This document shows positions 35,096 through 44,732 of a stretch of 64,000 nucleotides of DNA, one piece after another. The notes under the pieces are model-generated. The model was not told where the DNA came from. It ran no database searches and was given only the letters and a program-made list of their open reading frames with translations. Location: positions 79,096 through 143,095 of the forward strand of contig NZ_JAHKPU010000017.1 of the NCBI RefSeq assembly GCF_018860505.1. The letters run 5' to 3'. Position numbers and translations under genes: made by a program. How positions within the stretch are numbered: the first letter of the stretch is position 1; every line of letters begins with the position of its first letter. This DNA is from Pacificibacter marinus. GTDB lineage: Bacteria > Pseudomonadota > Alphaproteobacteria > Rhodobacterales > Rhodobacteraceae.

Positions 35096-35126
35096 CGGAC
35101 GGCGCAACCATGTTTTGCGCCGTCCG
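35096..35126 (+). terminator. Hairpin between permease and Rieske genes
   Basis: CGGACGGCGCAA / TTGCGCCGTCCG, a perfect 12-bp stem with a 7-base loop and no T-run; likely an intra-operon mRNA processing or stabilising hairpin separating transporter from enzyme genes. Confidence 0.6.
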
Positions 35127-35157
35127 ACCTGGATATTTCTTGTCGAAAGGCATCGCT

Positions 35158-36189
35158 ATGACCGATAAAAAAACTCTGATTGAAGAGCGTGTAAACACAG
35201 GCTTACGTGGCCAGTGGTACCCCGTCGCAAAGTCTGTGGAAATTCGCAAAGATGTTCCCTATGGCACGCAGCTGCTGGGCGAAAAAATTGTCCTGTGGCG
35301 CGGCGACGATGGCATGATCAAATGCATCGAAGATTTCTGTCCACACCGCGGCGCGCCGCTATCATATGGTAAAATTCATGAGGGCAATATCGGGTGCCGG
35401 TATCACGGTGTGATCGTTGATGGCGAAGGTGTTGTGCAGCGTGTGCCTGCGATGCCTGAATGTGCGCTTGAAGGGCGTAAGGCATTGAACCACTTTGAAA
35501 CCTGTGAACATTACGACGCTGTTTTCGTTTATGTGCCGTCAGTTGATCAACCCAAAGCCCCTGAATTCACCTTGCCCAATGAATTTACCGACGAAGCCTG
35601 GGCTGGCTTTTTGTGTACGGCAGTTTGGGATTGTAACTATCGCTACGCATTGGATAATCTCGCTGATCCTATGCATGGATGCTATTTACACGCTGAAAGC
35701 TTTACACTTGCTTTTGGGTCAAAACAGGATCTTCTAGAGCTCAACAAAACAGACGATGGTTTCCGCGTCAGCCGTCTCGGTCAAACGGGTGAAAACTTTG
35801 ACTGGACGGAATTCGAAGTCCACCCAGGTGGCATGTTTTGCTTTCTCGATATTCCGTACCCCACAGCCGCTGGGCCGGGTGGTGTGTTCCGCATCATTGG
35901 GTTCGTAAGCCCAATGGGGCCGCTTAAAACTAAAGTGTTCTTTTGGCGGATGCGCCAAGTCGAAGGCTTTGCAGCAGACAGTTGGCGGTTCTTATATCGC
36001 GCGAAAATGGAACAGACGCATTGGGATGTTTTGGAACAAGATCGCGTCATGCTTGAGGGTATGCCTGACGATGCGCGCAAGCGTGAAATGTTGTACCAAC
36101 ACGACCTTGGCGTCAGCCGTCTGCGCCAAATTCTGACACGTGCCGCGAAAAAACAAATTGATGCCGAACAAAAGGCTGCTGCGGAATGA
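35158..36189 (+). CDS. Rieske non-heme iron oxygenase, alpha subunit
   Basis: 343 aa from ATG 35158 (AAAGG upstream). Rieske 2Fe-2S cluster ligands Cys61-x-His63 (CPHRG) and Cys80-xx-His83 (CRYH). Mononuclear iron site in DNLADPMHGCYLH, with His173 and His178 and the bridging Asp166. It resembles the VanA/phthalate oxygenase-type alpha3 enzymes, with no beta subunit gene. It would hydroxylate or demethylate an aromatic substrate using electrons from a reductase chain; the only visible candidates are the flavoprotein at 43509 and the flavodoxin at 44732. Confidence 0.88.
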   Translation: MTDKKTLIEERVNTGLRGQWYPVAKSVEIRKDVPYGTQLLGEKIVLWRGDDGMIKCIEDFCPHRGAPLSYGKIHEGNIGCRYHGVIVDGEGVVQRVPAMPECALEGRKALNHFETCEHYDAVFVYVPSVDQPKAPEFTLPNEFTDEAWAGFLCTAVWDCNYRYALDNLADPMHGCYLHAESFTLAFGSKQDLLELNKTDDGFRVSRLGQTGENFDWTEFEVHPGGMFCFLDIPYPTAAGPGGVFRIIGFVSPMGPLKTKVFFWRMRQVEGFAADSWRFLYRAKMEQTHWDVLEQDRVMLEGMPDDARKREMLYQHDLGVSRLRQILTRAAKKQIDAEQKAAAE

Positions 36190-36926
36190 TTTTGGAAAAC
36201 CGCCATATTCTAGTGACGGGCGCAGCACGCGGGTTGGGGGCAGAAATTGCCAATAAACTTGCGGCCCAAGGCGCGCATCTTATTTTGGCCGACCTTTTAG
36301 AAGCAGAAGGGCGCGCCACAGCAAAGCGGCTGGGTGCGACGTTTATTCCCGTCGATCTTGCAGACCCTGCTGCGATCACCAGTTTGGCAGATCAAGTCAG
36401 TGCCTTGTGCGACGGAAAGCTTGACGGCCTCGTTAACTGCGGTGCCATTGCCACGGGGATTGGCGGGATCACATACGATGAAATCGACATCGATGTGTGG
36501 GACAAAGTCATGCAGGTCAATGTGCGTGGCACTTGGTTGATGATCCGGGCTTGCGCAGAAATGTTGAAAGCCTCGGGAACGGGGCGCGTGGTCAATGTGG
36601 CTTCTGACACGGCACTTTGGGGTGCGCCACGATTGATGGCATACACCGCATCAAAAGGCGCTGTTATGTCGATGACGCGGTCCTATGCTCGCGAACTTGG
36701 CCCTGATCGTGTGGGTGTGACAGCTGTCGCTCCAGGCATTTTGACCACTGAAAGTACGGAATACGTGCCAGAAGCACGCCATCGTTTGTATCAAGAGGGC
36801 AGTGCCGTTCCCGGACCGCAAAGCCCCCAAGAAATCACTGATGTGATTGCCTTTTTGTTGACCGAAGGGGCGCTGACCCTGACAGGGCAGGTTTTGCCCG
36901 TCAACAACGGCTTTGTGTTCAAGTGA
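36186..36926 (+). CDS. Short-chain dehydrogenase/reductase
   Basis: 246 aa; the start overlaps the oxygenase stop. Cofactor motif VTGAARGLG, the NAG-type region, Ser in NVASD and catalytic YTASKG (Tyr-Lys) are all present. A likely role is NAD-dependent dehydrogenation of a cis-diol or alcohol produced by the Rieske enzyme. Confidence 0.85.
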   Translation: MILENRHILVTGAARGLGAEIANKLAAQGAHLILADLLEAEGRATAKRLGATFIPVDLADPAAITSLADQVSALCDGKLDGLVNCGAIATGIGGITYDEIDIDVWDKVMQVNVRGTWLMIRACAEMLKASGTGRVVNVASDTALWGAPRLMAYTASKGAVMSMTRSYARELGPDRVGVTAVAPGILTTESTEYVPEARHRLYQEGSAVPGPQSPQEITDVIAFLLTEGALTLTGQVLPVNNGFVFK

Positions 36927-36933
36927 GGCACTG

Positions 36934-37752
36934 ATGGGATTTGAACAGCACATATCAGAAGGCTTGTCCTATCTTGAACGCAAAGGCAACGGCCCCGTGG
37001 TGGTGTGCTTGCATGGTATCGGATCTAACGCCGGATCTTTTTCGCGTTTATTGACGGAATTGCCTGTGGATTGGCGCGTCATTGCGTGGAATGCTCCGGG
37101 GTATTTGAACTCAGTTCCCTTGACGATGGATTGGCCTGCGGCGTCGGATTATTCAGATGCGTTGTTGGCGTTTCTTGATCAGCTCGATTTAGATCGCGTA
37201 TCACTTTTGGGGCATTCTTTGGGGTGCCTTACAGCTGTGTCGGTTGCGCTGCGTGCGCCCGAACGGCTTGAGGCTATGATTTTAGCCTGTTGTGCTTTGG
37301 GCCACGGTATTGAGCAAGGCAGCGTTTTGTCACCTTCATCTCAAAAGCGAATTACCGATCTCGAAAGGCTCGGCCCAAAGGGGTTTGCCGCTGCACGTGC
37401 GGGACGTCTGGTCTTTGAACCTGAACACAACGTCGAGGTCGCGGACTTTGTTCTGCGCAACATGGCTGAGGTTTCGATGCCCGGATACGGACAAGCTGCG
37501 CGTCTTTTGGCAGGCGGAAAACTCTTGGACGATTTATCGGCCTGCATGGTTCCCACTTCAGTCATTTTTGGCGCCGAAGACGTGATCACGCCGCCTGAAA
37601 ACAGTCGCAAAGCCTATGCTGCACTTCCCCATACAGTCCGCGGCCAATTGATATCCATCGCAGGCGCGGGACACGCCGCCTATCAACAATGTCCTAAAGA
37701 ATTTGCAGCTGCTGTGACGCGCTGCCTGACATCAAGCGGAGAAATACTATGA
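36934..37752 (+). CDS. Alpha/beta hydrolase (meta-cleavage-product-hydrolase-like)
   Basis: 272 aa from ATG 36934 (GAGG upstream). VCLHGIGSNAGSF oxyanion strand, nucleophile elbow GHSLGC, Asp in FGAEDVITP and His in GAGHAAY. The size and motif order suit BphD/MhpC-type C-C hydrolases. Co-occurrence with an extradiol-type VOC gene, which overlaps by 4 bases, supports ring-fission product hydrolysis; substrate unknown. Confidence 0.8.
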   Translation: MGFEQHISEGLSYLERKGNGPVVVCLHGIGSNAGSFSRLLTELPVDWRVIAWNAPGYLNSVPLTMDWPAASDYSDALLAFLDQLDLDRVSLLGHSLGCLTAVSVALRAPERLEAMILACCALGHGIEQGSVLSPSSQKRITDLERLGPKGFAAARAGRLVFEPEHNVEVADFVLRNMAEVSMPGYGQAARLLAGGKLLDDLSACMVPTSVIFGAEDVITPPENSRKAYAALPHTVRGQLISIAGAGHAAYQQCPKEFAAAVTRCLTSSGEIL

Positions 37753-38681
37753 ACGAGATTGTCGGAGTAGGAGCGCTGCGTGGGATCGTGATGCGCGGGC
37801 CGGGCCTGCCAGATACGCTGCCTTTTTATGAGGGGATGTGGGGGCTGTCATTGGCGCATAAAGACGATGGCATCGCCTACTTACGTGGGACAGGTACTGA
37901 GCCTTGCCTTTACGGGCTAAAAGAAGGTGACGTCTTTGGCATAGAATACGTGCATTTTGCAATGGATGACTGTGCTCATGTTGACGCGCTTTATGCGCAG
38001 GTCAAAGGCATGGGTGAAACGCTGCTGGGGGCACCTGCCGCGTTTGACGATTGGATCGGTGGTTACGGGTTTGAAATGTTGGACCCTGATATGCGCCGGC
38101 TGCGCTTTCGCAGTGATGCACGCGAACTGGACGACCGCGAAGAATGGGCCATGCCGCGCAATGTCAGCCATGTTGTGCTGAATACGCCTGATCTTGAAGG
38201 TCGCCAAGCGTGGTGGGAACGTGTTTTAGGGTTCCGCACCTCGGATTATTCCGCAGACCAAATGGTGTTTATGCGGTGCAATTCCAATCATCATTCCATC
38301 GCATTGGTGCGTGCGCATTATGCGTCGGTGAACCATGTTGCGTTCGAAGTGCCCAGCATTGACGAATTTATGCGCGCCATTGGTCGTATGAAGCAAAAAG
38401 GCCACGTGCCAAGTTGGGGTCCGGGACGTCATGGCCCTGGGGATAATCCGTTCGCTTATTTCGTGTCCCCATCGGGGTTCGTCATTGAATTTACAACCGA
38501 GTTGCAACAGGTTGATGAGGCCACGCATGAAGCCAAGGTTTGGTCGCGTGATGTACCTGAATCAATGGACCAATGGATGACGGCAGGCCCGCCCACGGCC
38601 GCACAGCGCGCCGTGATGCAAGGACGCCCCGATGCGGGCTGGTCTGAATATGCGCCGCAGGTTTCAGGAGAGATTAAATAA
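37749..38681 (+). CDS. Two-domain VOC protein, extradiol-dioxygenase-like
   Basis: 310 aa with two vicinal-oxygen-chelate halves (about 8-130 and 138-265). In the second, metal ligands are visible as His in VSHVVLN, His in VNHVAFEV and Glu in GFVIEFTTE, the H-H-E triad of type I extradiol dioxygenases such as BphC and catechol 2,3-dioxygenase. Expected reaction: Fe(II)-dependent meta-cleavage of a catecholic intermediate. Overlaps both neighbours. Confidence 0.8.
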   Translation: MNEIVGVGALRGIVMRGPGLPDTLPFYEGMWGLSLAHKDDGIAYLRGTGTEPCLYGLKEGDVFGIEYVHFAMDDCAHVDALYAQVKGMGETLLGAPAAFDDWIGGYGFEMLDPDMRRLRFRSDARELDDREEWAMPRNVSHVVLNTPDLEGRQAWWERVLGFRTSDYSADQMVFMRCNSNHHSIALVRAHYASVNHVAFEVPSIDEFMRAIGRMKQKGHVPSWGPGRHGPGDNPFAYFVSPSGFVIEFTTELQQVDEATHEAKVWSRDVPESMDQWMTAGPPTAAQRAVMQGRPDAGWSEYAPQVSGEIK

Positions 38682-39472
38682 TGAATACCTATGATTATAA
38701 AGGCTGCGTTGCCGTTGTGACTGGCGGATCGTCTGGCATTGGCTTGGAAACTGTTAAGTTGCTTTTGGCCAATGGCGCAAAGGTTGCTTTTTGTGCCCGT
38801 AATGAAAATCGCTTGATGGATGTCGCCGCCGTGTTGGCGCGTGACTTTGGGGCTGATCGCATTTTGGCAAAAGCATTTTCCGTTTTAGACGTCGAGGCTG
38901 TAACGGCTTTTGCCGAAGACGTGAAAGCCAAATTTGGCCGCTGTGATCTTTTGGTGAACAACGCAGGGCAGGGACGTGTCTCTACATTTGCGCAAACGTC
39001 TGATGATGATTGGCGCGAAGAATACGAGTTGAAAATGTTCAGTCAAATCCTTCCTGCGCGGGCTTTTTTACCCATGCTGAAAGAGGTAGGTGGCGCGATT
39101 GTTGCAGTCAATTCTTTGCTGGCCTATCAACCTGAACCACACATGGTTTGCACGTCTTCGGCACGCGCAGGGGTTCAAAACCTGCTGAAAAGTCTGTCGG
39201 TTGAAATGGCGCCAGCGGTGCGCGTGAATTCTATTTTACTTGGTCTCGTTGGGTCCGGCCAATGGACACGCCGCTTTGGTGAACGCGAAGACAAAAGTGT
39301 CAGCCGCGAAGAATGGTATGGCGCGCTTGCAAAGCGTAAGGGCATCCCCCTTGGACGTTTGGGCGACCCGCAAGAGGCCGCACACGCCATCGCATTTCTC
39401 GGCTCACGGGCCGCAAGCTATATTACAGGCGCGCAGCTGGAAGTTTCCGGCGGGCTTTCGCGCTACATTTGA
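38681..39472 (+). CDS. SDR-fold oxidoreductase lacking the usual Tyr-xxx-Lys
   Basis: 263 aa with a standard cofactor motif VTGGSSGIG and NNAGQG. Where catalytic YxxxK normally stands it has MVCTSSARAGVQNLLKSL, so both Tyr and Lys are replaced. The C-terminal GLSRYI and GIPLGRLGDPQEAAHAIAFL are family-typical. It may use a different acid/base, bind ligand without oxidoreduction, or act in a complex. One-base overlap with the VOC gene. Confidence 0.75.
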   Translation: MNTYDYKGCVAVVTGGSSGIGLETVKLLLANGAKVAFCARNENRLMDVAAVLARDFGADRILAKAFSVLDVEAVTAFAEDVKAKFGRCDLLVNNAGQGRVSTFAQTSDDDWREEYELKMFSQILPARAFLPMLKEVGGAIVAVNSLLAYQPEPHMVCTSSARAGVQNLLKSLSVEMAPAVRVNSILLGLVGSGQWTRRFGEREDKSVSREEWYGALAKRKGIPLGRLGDPQEAAHAIAFLGSRAASYITGAQLEVSGGLSRYI

Positions 39473-39483
39473 GGATCATAAAA

Positions 39484-41157
39484 ATGAAAATGGACGCTAC
39501 GCTTCAAACAGATACTGTTGGCGATTTTATCGCGGGCTACCTAGCTGACATCGGGGTTTCTACTATTTTCGGGGTCATTTCTATCCATAATATGCCCATT
39601 CTTGACGCTGTGGCGCGTCAAGGGCGTATCCGGTTTGTGCCGGCGCGCGGCGAAGCGGGTGCGATGAATATGGCAGACGCATTTGCGCGTGTGTCTGGCG
39701 AGTTAGGTGTGTGTTTGACTTCAACAGGCACCGCAGCTGGCAATGCGGCTGGCGCACAGGCCGAAGCCCTGACCGCAGGCACGCAGCTTTTGCATATCAC
39801 CACACAGGTCGATCTTGAATTTGCTGACCGTGATCGTGCAGCGATCCATGATGTGCCGCGCCAGCCCGAAATGTTGCGTGGATTGTCTAAAGCTGTTTTC
39901 CGCATGTGGGATGCGCAAAGTGCAATCGGAGCGATGACGGCTGCGTGTTCGGCTGCATTGTCTGCACCAACTGGCCCTGTCAGTCTTGAAATTCCTGTGG
40001 ATGTGCAACGTGGCCCAATTCAAGGTAGCGCACGGGCCTATCCGCCTTTGGTCCAGCGCCCATATGCGAGCGATGAAGCCCTGCAGGAATTGGCTGAACG
40101 CGTTAAATCTGCGCGCCGTCCTATGCTATGGCTTGGCGGTGGTGCAATTGCAGCTTGCGCACCGGCACGCGAATTGGTGCGCCGGGGTTTTGGGGCTGTC
40201 AGTTCAACAAACGGGCGTGCTGTTGTTCCCGAATCTGAGGCGGCAAATCTTGGGGCCTTTAACATGACGCCAGCAGCAGTTGAGATCTATGAAAGTTGCG
40301 ATTTGATGATCGTGGTTGGGTCCAGATTGCGAGGCAACGAGACGCGTAATAATGATATGCCTTTGCCGCGCCCGCTTATTCAAATTGATGCTGATCCTTT
40401 GCAAGGGGGGCGCAATTATGCGGTCGAACAGTTCGTGCATGGCGATGCCTGCAGCACGCTTGAGCGTCTGTTGGAGCTTTTGCCTGACACATTGGCTGTC
40501 GATGCAGGATTGAAATTCGACATCGCCAAGGCACGTGCGCAAAGCGAAGGCATCTTGCGCGACCAGCTTGGGCCTTATCGCCATATCGCTGATTTCCTTG
40601 CAGAACGGCTGCCTGCTGGCGGGCATCCTTGGGTGCGCGATGTGACGATTTCCAATTCGACCTTTGGCAACCGCCATGTTGGGTTTTCTGAGCCACGTCA
40701 TGGTGTTCACGCGCTTGGCGGCGGTATTGGCCAAGGTGTTTCTATGGGCATTGGGGCTGCGCTTGCCTGTAAAACCGCCAAAACTGTCACGATTTTGGGC
40801 GATGGCGGCACGATGCTTGGCATCGCGGAAATGATCACAGCCGTCGAAGAAAAGGCGCCGTTGGTCTACATTTTGATGAATGACCAAGCTTATGGCGTGA
40901 TCAAAAATATCCAAGACGCGCAATACGACTCGCGTCATCATTACAGTGCATTGCACACGCCCAACTTTGAAATGTTCTGTGGCTCCATCGATATGCCGCA
41001 CAGCAAGGTCAGCGAAATTGATGACTTTGAGGCGGTGTTTGAGGCCGCGATGCGCAAAGATGGCCCGCATCTTATCGAGGTTGATATGTGCGCAATCGGT
41101 CCCTTTGCGCAAACGTTTGCTGGCCCCCCGGCGGGTGCTGCAGGCAAGGCGGAATAA
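39484..41157 (+). CDS. Thiamine-diphosphate-dependent enzyme (acetolactate synthase-like)
   Basis: 557 aa from ATG 39484 (GAGG upstream). The N-terminal PYR domain has the ThDP-activating Glu in ARGEAGAMNMADAFARVSG; a central domain follows, then a C-terminal PP domain with GDGGTMLGIAEM and LMNDQAYGVI (metal/ThDP site). Such enzymes decarboxylate 2-keto acids, for example benzoylformate-type intermediates, or ligate carbonyls. In this operon it probably processes a 2-oxo acid after ring cleavage and passes an aldehyde to the dehydrogenase at 41987. Confidence 0.85.
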   Translation: MKMDATLQTDTVGDFIAGYLADIGVSTIFGVISIHNMPILDAVARQGRIRFVPARGEAGAMNMADAFARVSGELGVCLTSTGTAAGNAAGAQAEALTAGTQLLHITTQVDLEFADRDRAAIHDVPRQPEMLRGLSKAVFRMWDAQSAIGAMTAACSAALSAPTGPVSLEIPVDVQRGPIQGSARAYPPLVQRPYASDEALQELAERVKSARRPMLWLGGGAIAACAPARELVRRGFGAVSSTNGRAVVPESEAANLGAFNMTPAAVEIYESCDLMIVVGSRLRGNETRNNDMPLPRPLIQIDADPLQGGRNYAVEQFVHGDACSTLERLLELLPDTLAVDAGLKFDIAKARAQSEGILRDQLGPYRHIADFLAERLPAGGHPWVRDVTISNSTFGNRHVGFSEPRHGVHALGGGIGQGVSMGIGAALACKTAKTVTILGDGGTMLGIAEMITAVEEKAPLVYILMNDQAYGVIKNIQDAQYDSRHHYSALHTPNFEMFCGSIDMPHSKVSEIDDFEAVFEAAMRKDGPHLIEVDMCAIGPFAQTFAGPPAGAAGKAE

Positions 41158-41160
41158 ATC

Positions 41161-41976
41161 ATGCATCTTGGTGTCATCGGGTTCGGCAATATCGGACAAG
41201 AATTGTTTATGCTTTTGAGTGACTTGGAACTCGTGCGCCTCACGGTTCTTGTGCGTCCAGGTCGTATAGAAACAGCAGTCGAAAAGCTGGAAAGCCTGTC
41301 GCAGACTGTTGCTGCTAGAACAACATTTGTTGACGATATAGGCGCGTTTCTAGCGGCACAACCTAGCTTTGTCGTTGAAACCGCCGGACATGATGCAGTG
41401 CTAAACTATGGTGCTGATATTCTTAAATCGGGTACGGATCTGGTGGTCGTATCTATCGGCGCTTTGGCTGATGCTGCGCTGCACGATACTCTTGTGGCTG
41501 CCGCGCGTAAGGGCAAAGCACGGATGATTTTACCATCTGGCGCAGTCGGCGGGCTTGATATTCTGGCGGGGCTGGCCCCCGCTGGCGATATGCAATTGCG
41601 CTATTTTGGGACCAAACCCCCCAAGGCTTGGGTCGGTACCCCTGTGGCGCAAAACGTTGATTTAGACACGCTTGATCATGTGTTGGAATTCTTCCATGGC
41701 ACAGCCAGAGAGGCGGCCAGCGCATATCCGAAAAATGCCAATGTGGCGGCTGCCTTGGCTTTGGCTGGCGGTGGGTTCGATGCCACCCAAGTGACGCTCA
41801 TCGCGGACCCTGCGGCGACTGGCAATTCGCATCGTTATGAACTGATTTCGCCGCTTGCCACTGTGTCCGTGGATATCGCCAACAAAGCCAGCGGCGGCAA
41901 CGTCAAAACATCGCTTGCAACCGTGTATTCGGTGCTACGTGAAATTCGCAATCGGCTTGGCCCCATTGCAATCTGA
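41161..41976 (+). CDS. Aspartate-dehydrogenase-like (NadX-family) oxidoreductase
   Basis: 271 aa. The Rossmann motif VIGFGNIGQE opens the protein; ILPSGAVGGLDILAGLAP and KNANVAAALALAG are diagnostic of the NadX/L-aspartate dehydrogenase family. No nadA or nadC is nearby. Its place between a ThDP enzyme and an aldehyde dehydrogenase suggests it uses a catabolic imino or amino acid rather than serving NAD synthesis. That points to a nitrogen-containing substrate (inference). Confidence 0.75.
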   Translation: MHLGVIGFGNIGQELFMLLSDLELVRLTVLVRPGRIETAVEKLESLSQTVAARTTFVDDIGAFLAAQPSFVVETAGHDAVLNYGADILKSGTDLVVVSIGALADAALHDTLVAAARKGKARMILPSGAVGGLDILAGLAPAGDMQLRYFGTKPPKAWVGTPVAQNVDLDTLDHVLEFFHGTAREAASAYPKNANVAAALALAGGGFDATQVTLIADPAATGNSHRYELISPLATVSVDIANKASGGNVKTSLATVYSVLREIRNRLGPIAI

Positions 41977-41986
41977 GGAGAACAAG

Positions 41987-43507
41987 ATGACAGACGACAT
42001 CATCACAGAGCTACCCAGTGGCAAACTTTATGTCGGCGGCGTTTGGGAAACGGGCGCGGGCGCGCCGATCACATCGATCTTTCCAGCGGACGGATCTGTT
42101 AATTGTGTTCTCAAGGGCGCGTCCCGCGAAGATGGCGAACGGGCCATCGCGCGAGCCAAAGCGGCCCAAGCTGATCCAGCATGGCGCGCACTGAAACCCC
42201 ATGAACGGGCACGGTATTTGTACCGTATTGCCGATGGGATCGAAGCGAACATTGATCGCATTTCACGCATTCAAACCCGTGACACTGGTAAAACTCTGAC
42301 AGAAACCCGTGCATTGGCGACATCTGCGGCGGGCACCTTTCGCTATTTCGGAGCTGTTTTAGAAACCGCTGACGAAGATTTGCCAACCCAACGTGGCACC
42401 GCGATGACGCTGTCTGTTTGGGATCCCATCGGTTTGGTGGCTGCGATCACGCCATGGAATTCGCCTATCGCCTCTGATGCACAAAAAGTCGCGCCTGCTT
42501 TGGCAGCAGGGAATGCCGTGTTGCTAAAACCTGCTAGCTGGTCGCCGTTGGTGTCGCTTGAACTGGCGCGAATTGTCGAAGAATCTGGCCTGCCCAAAGG
42601 GTTGTTTTCTGTGCTGCCTGGTGCTGGACGCGAAATTGGCAATCTGTTGGTTGAACACCCTGATATCGGGCGTGTGTCATTTACTGGCGGCACCTCAACG
42701 GGGCGCAATCTTGCGGTGCAAGCCGCGCAAAAGTTGATGCCAGTGTCATTGGAACTTGGCGGGAAATCACCGACCATTGTTTTTGAGGATGCGGATCAAG
42801 ACCTTGCGCTGTCTGGCATTCTGTTTGGTGTCTTTTCATCTACAGGACAAAGCTGCATCGCGGGCTCGCGCCTTTTTGTGCAGCGTTCGATCTACGACAG
42901 TTTCTTGGCCCGTTTGGTCTCCGCGACGAAAGCGCTGAAAGTAGGGCATCCACATGACCCAACGACGCAGGTGTCTTGCCTCGTGCATCCCGATCATCGC
43001 GCCTCTGTCGAAGAATTCGTTGATGATGCTGTGGCTGCCGGCGCAACTGTTCTTGCAGGTGGCAAACGCCCTGATGATCCCGCGTTGGCGGATGGCGCAT
43101 TTTATTTGCCAACCATTTTGGGCAATGTGAAAAACACCAATAAAATCTGTCGTGAAGAAGTCTTTGGCCCTGTTCTTGTAGTGATGCCCTTTGATACCGA
43201 AGAAGAAGTTATCGCGCTGTCCAACGACAATGAATATGCTTTGGCTTGCGGATTGTGGAGCAAAGATTTTCCGCGCACCATGCGTTTGGGGCGTGCCATC
43301 ACCACAGGGACGGTTTGGGTCAATACTTACAAGCAATTCTCTGCGTCAGCGCCTTTTGGCGGCGAAAAAGACAGCGGTATGGCGCGCGAAAAAGGTCGCG
43401 CTGGTCTACGTGCTTATATGGTGCAAAAATCGGTTTATGTTGACTTAACAGGGCAACCCCACCCTTGGGCTGCCGCGACAGTCGCCGCGACACATTCGGA
43501 GAGCTGA
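41987..43507 (+). CDS. NAD(P)-dependent aldehyde dehydrogenase
   Basis: 506 aa from ATG 41987, preceded by GAGGAG; longer frames overlap the previous gene and are rejected. The catalytic Glu region ELGGKSPTIVFEDAD and catalytic Cys in TGQSCIAGSR are intact, and the NAD site TPWNSPIA and FTGGTSTG are present. Oxidises a pathway aldehyde or semialdehyde to the acid. Confidence 0.88.
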   Translation: MTDDIITELPSGKLYVGGVWETGAGAPITSIFPADGSVNCVLKGASREDGERAIARAKAAQADPAWRALKPHERARYLYRIADGIEANIDRISRIQTRDTGKTLTETRALATSAAGTFRYFGAVLETADEDLPTQRGTAMTLSVWDPIGLVAAITPWNSPIASDAQKVAPALAAGNAVLLKPASWSPLVSLELARIVEESGLPKGLFSVLPGAGREIGNLLVEHPDIGRVSFTGGTSTGRNLAVQAAQKLMPVSLELGGKSPTIVFEDADQDLALSGILFGVFSSTGQSCIAGSRLFVQRSIYDSFLARLVSATKALKVGHPHDPTTQVSCLVHPDHRASVEEFVDDAVAAGATVLAGGKRPDDPALADGAFYLPTILGNVKNTNKICREEVFGPVLVVMPFDTEEEVIALSNDNEYALACGLWSKDFPRTMRLGRAITTGTVWVNTYKQFSASAPFGGEKDSGMAREKGRAGLRAYMVQKSVYVDLTGQPHPWAAATVAATHSES

Positions 43508-43508
43508 T

Positions 43509-44732
43509 ATGCGTAACATTGCGATCATCGGCTCTGGTCCGTCTGGATGTTTCACCGCACAAGGGATTTTAAAACTGCGCCCTGATTGGCAGGTCGATGT
43601 CTATGACAAGCTTCCCGTGCCTTATGGACTTGTGCGCTATGGCGTGGCGGCGGATCATCAAGGCACCAAAAACATTGTGCGTCAATTTGAGCGTGTTTTC
43701 ACTCGTCAAGGCGCACGTTTTTTTGGCAATGTCACGTTGGGCCAAGATGTCACTTTAGATCAACTCCGCGATGCCTATGACGGTGTTGTTTTGGCGGCAG
43801 GGCTTGCGGGCGATCGCAGTTTGAACTTTGACACAGCTGACGGTGTGATCGGTGCAGGGGCATTAACGCGTGCCCTGTATGATCACCCTGATGCACCTGA
43901 TTTGCCTGATATTGGTGGGGATGTAGTTATCCTTGGCAACGGCAATGTTGCGGTCGATATTTTGCGACTTTTGGCAAAAGGTGAAACCGAATTTAACGGG
44001 TCTGATCTGTCACCTCGTGCGACCCAGTGGTTAACGTCGCGCGACATTGCCAGCTTGACCATCATCGGACGGTCTGCGGCGCAATCTGCGAAATTCGATC
44101 CTGTGATGATCAGGGAATTGGGCAAACTTGAAGACGTGTCTATTCGTGTCGATGACCCGCTATCTGGGGATGAAAAGGGGCTTGAGGCTTTGCGCAGTAT
44201 TGATGGGTTAAACACCGGATCAAGGCGCATCACTTTTTCTTTTGGCCGCCAGCCAAAGGGGATCGAAACCCAAGATGGGAAAATCACAGGCTTGTCGGTC
44301 GAGACCGAGCAGGGTTCTGAAACGATCTCTTGCGACGCCTTGATCACTGCGATTGGGTTTTGTTCTGACGCAAGCGTAGATCGCGATGCTTTGATCGAGT
44401 CTGCCGAAGCAATTGATGATGGGCATCTTGCTGCAGGGCTTTACGCTGCGGGCTGGTTTCGGCGCGGTCCTCGCGGTACGATTGCAGAAAACCGCACCGA
44501 CAGCTTGGCACTTGCTGCTCGCATTGTTCAAGACATCGAACAAAACCTCGATTGTGAAAAAATGGGCCAAGATGTACTTGGTTTAAGCACCGCCAATATG
44601 GTGACTTACCAAGGCTGGCAACGCATAAATGAGCATGAGACAACACAGGCTATGGCCGCACGTTGTAGAACAAAAATCCACACGCGGGCCGAGATGTTGC
44701 ATCAGGCCAGCACGATAAAAGAGGTCAATTGA
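43509..44732 (+). CDS. Ferredoxin/flavodoxin-NADP reductase (adrenodoxin-reductase-like)
   Basis: 407 aa. FAD motif IIGSGPSGCFTAQ at the N-terminus, the signature KLPVPYGLVRYGVAADHQ and an NADP motif LGNGNVAVDILR place it with FprA/adrenodoxin reductases, which pass NADPH electrons to a ferredoxin or flavodoxin. The next gene is a flavodoxin (TGATG overlap), so the pair forms an electron-transfer chain, presumably to the Rieske oxygenase. Confidence 0.85.
   Translation: MRNIAIIGSGPSGCFTAQGILKLRPDWQVDVYDKLPVPYGLVRYGVAADHQGTKNIVRQFERVFTRQGARFFGNVTLGQDVTLDQLRDAYDGVVLAAGLAGDRSLNFDTADGVIGAGALTRALYDHPDAPDLPDIGGDVVILGNGNVAVDILRLLAKGETEFNGSDLSPRATQWLTSRDIASLTIIGRSAAQSAKFDPVMIRELGKLEDVSIRVDDPLSGDEKGLEALRSIDGLNTGSRRITFSFGRQPKGIETQDGKITGLSVETEQGSETISCDALITAIGFCSDASVDRDALIESAEAIDDGHLAAGLYAAGWFRRGPRGTIAENRTDSLALAARIVQDIEQNLDCEKMGQDVLGLSTANMVTYQGWQRINEHETTQAMAARCRTKIHTRAEMLHQASTIKEVN

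Noticed and set aside
36113..36379. Overlapping minus-strand frames across the Rieske/SDR junction
   Set aside because: Shadow frames of two strongly supported genes.
40204..41199. 331-codon open frame on the minus strand
   Set aside because: Lies entirely antisense to the ThDP enzyme and NadX-like gene; composition is that of a shadow frame with no family motif.
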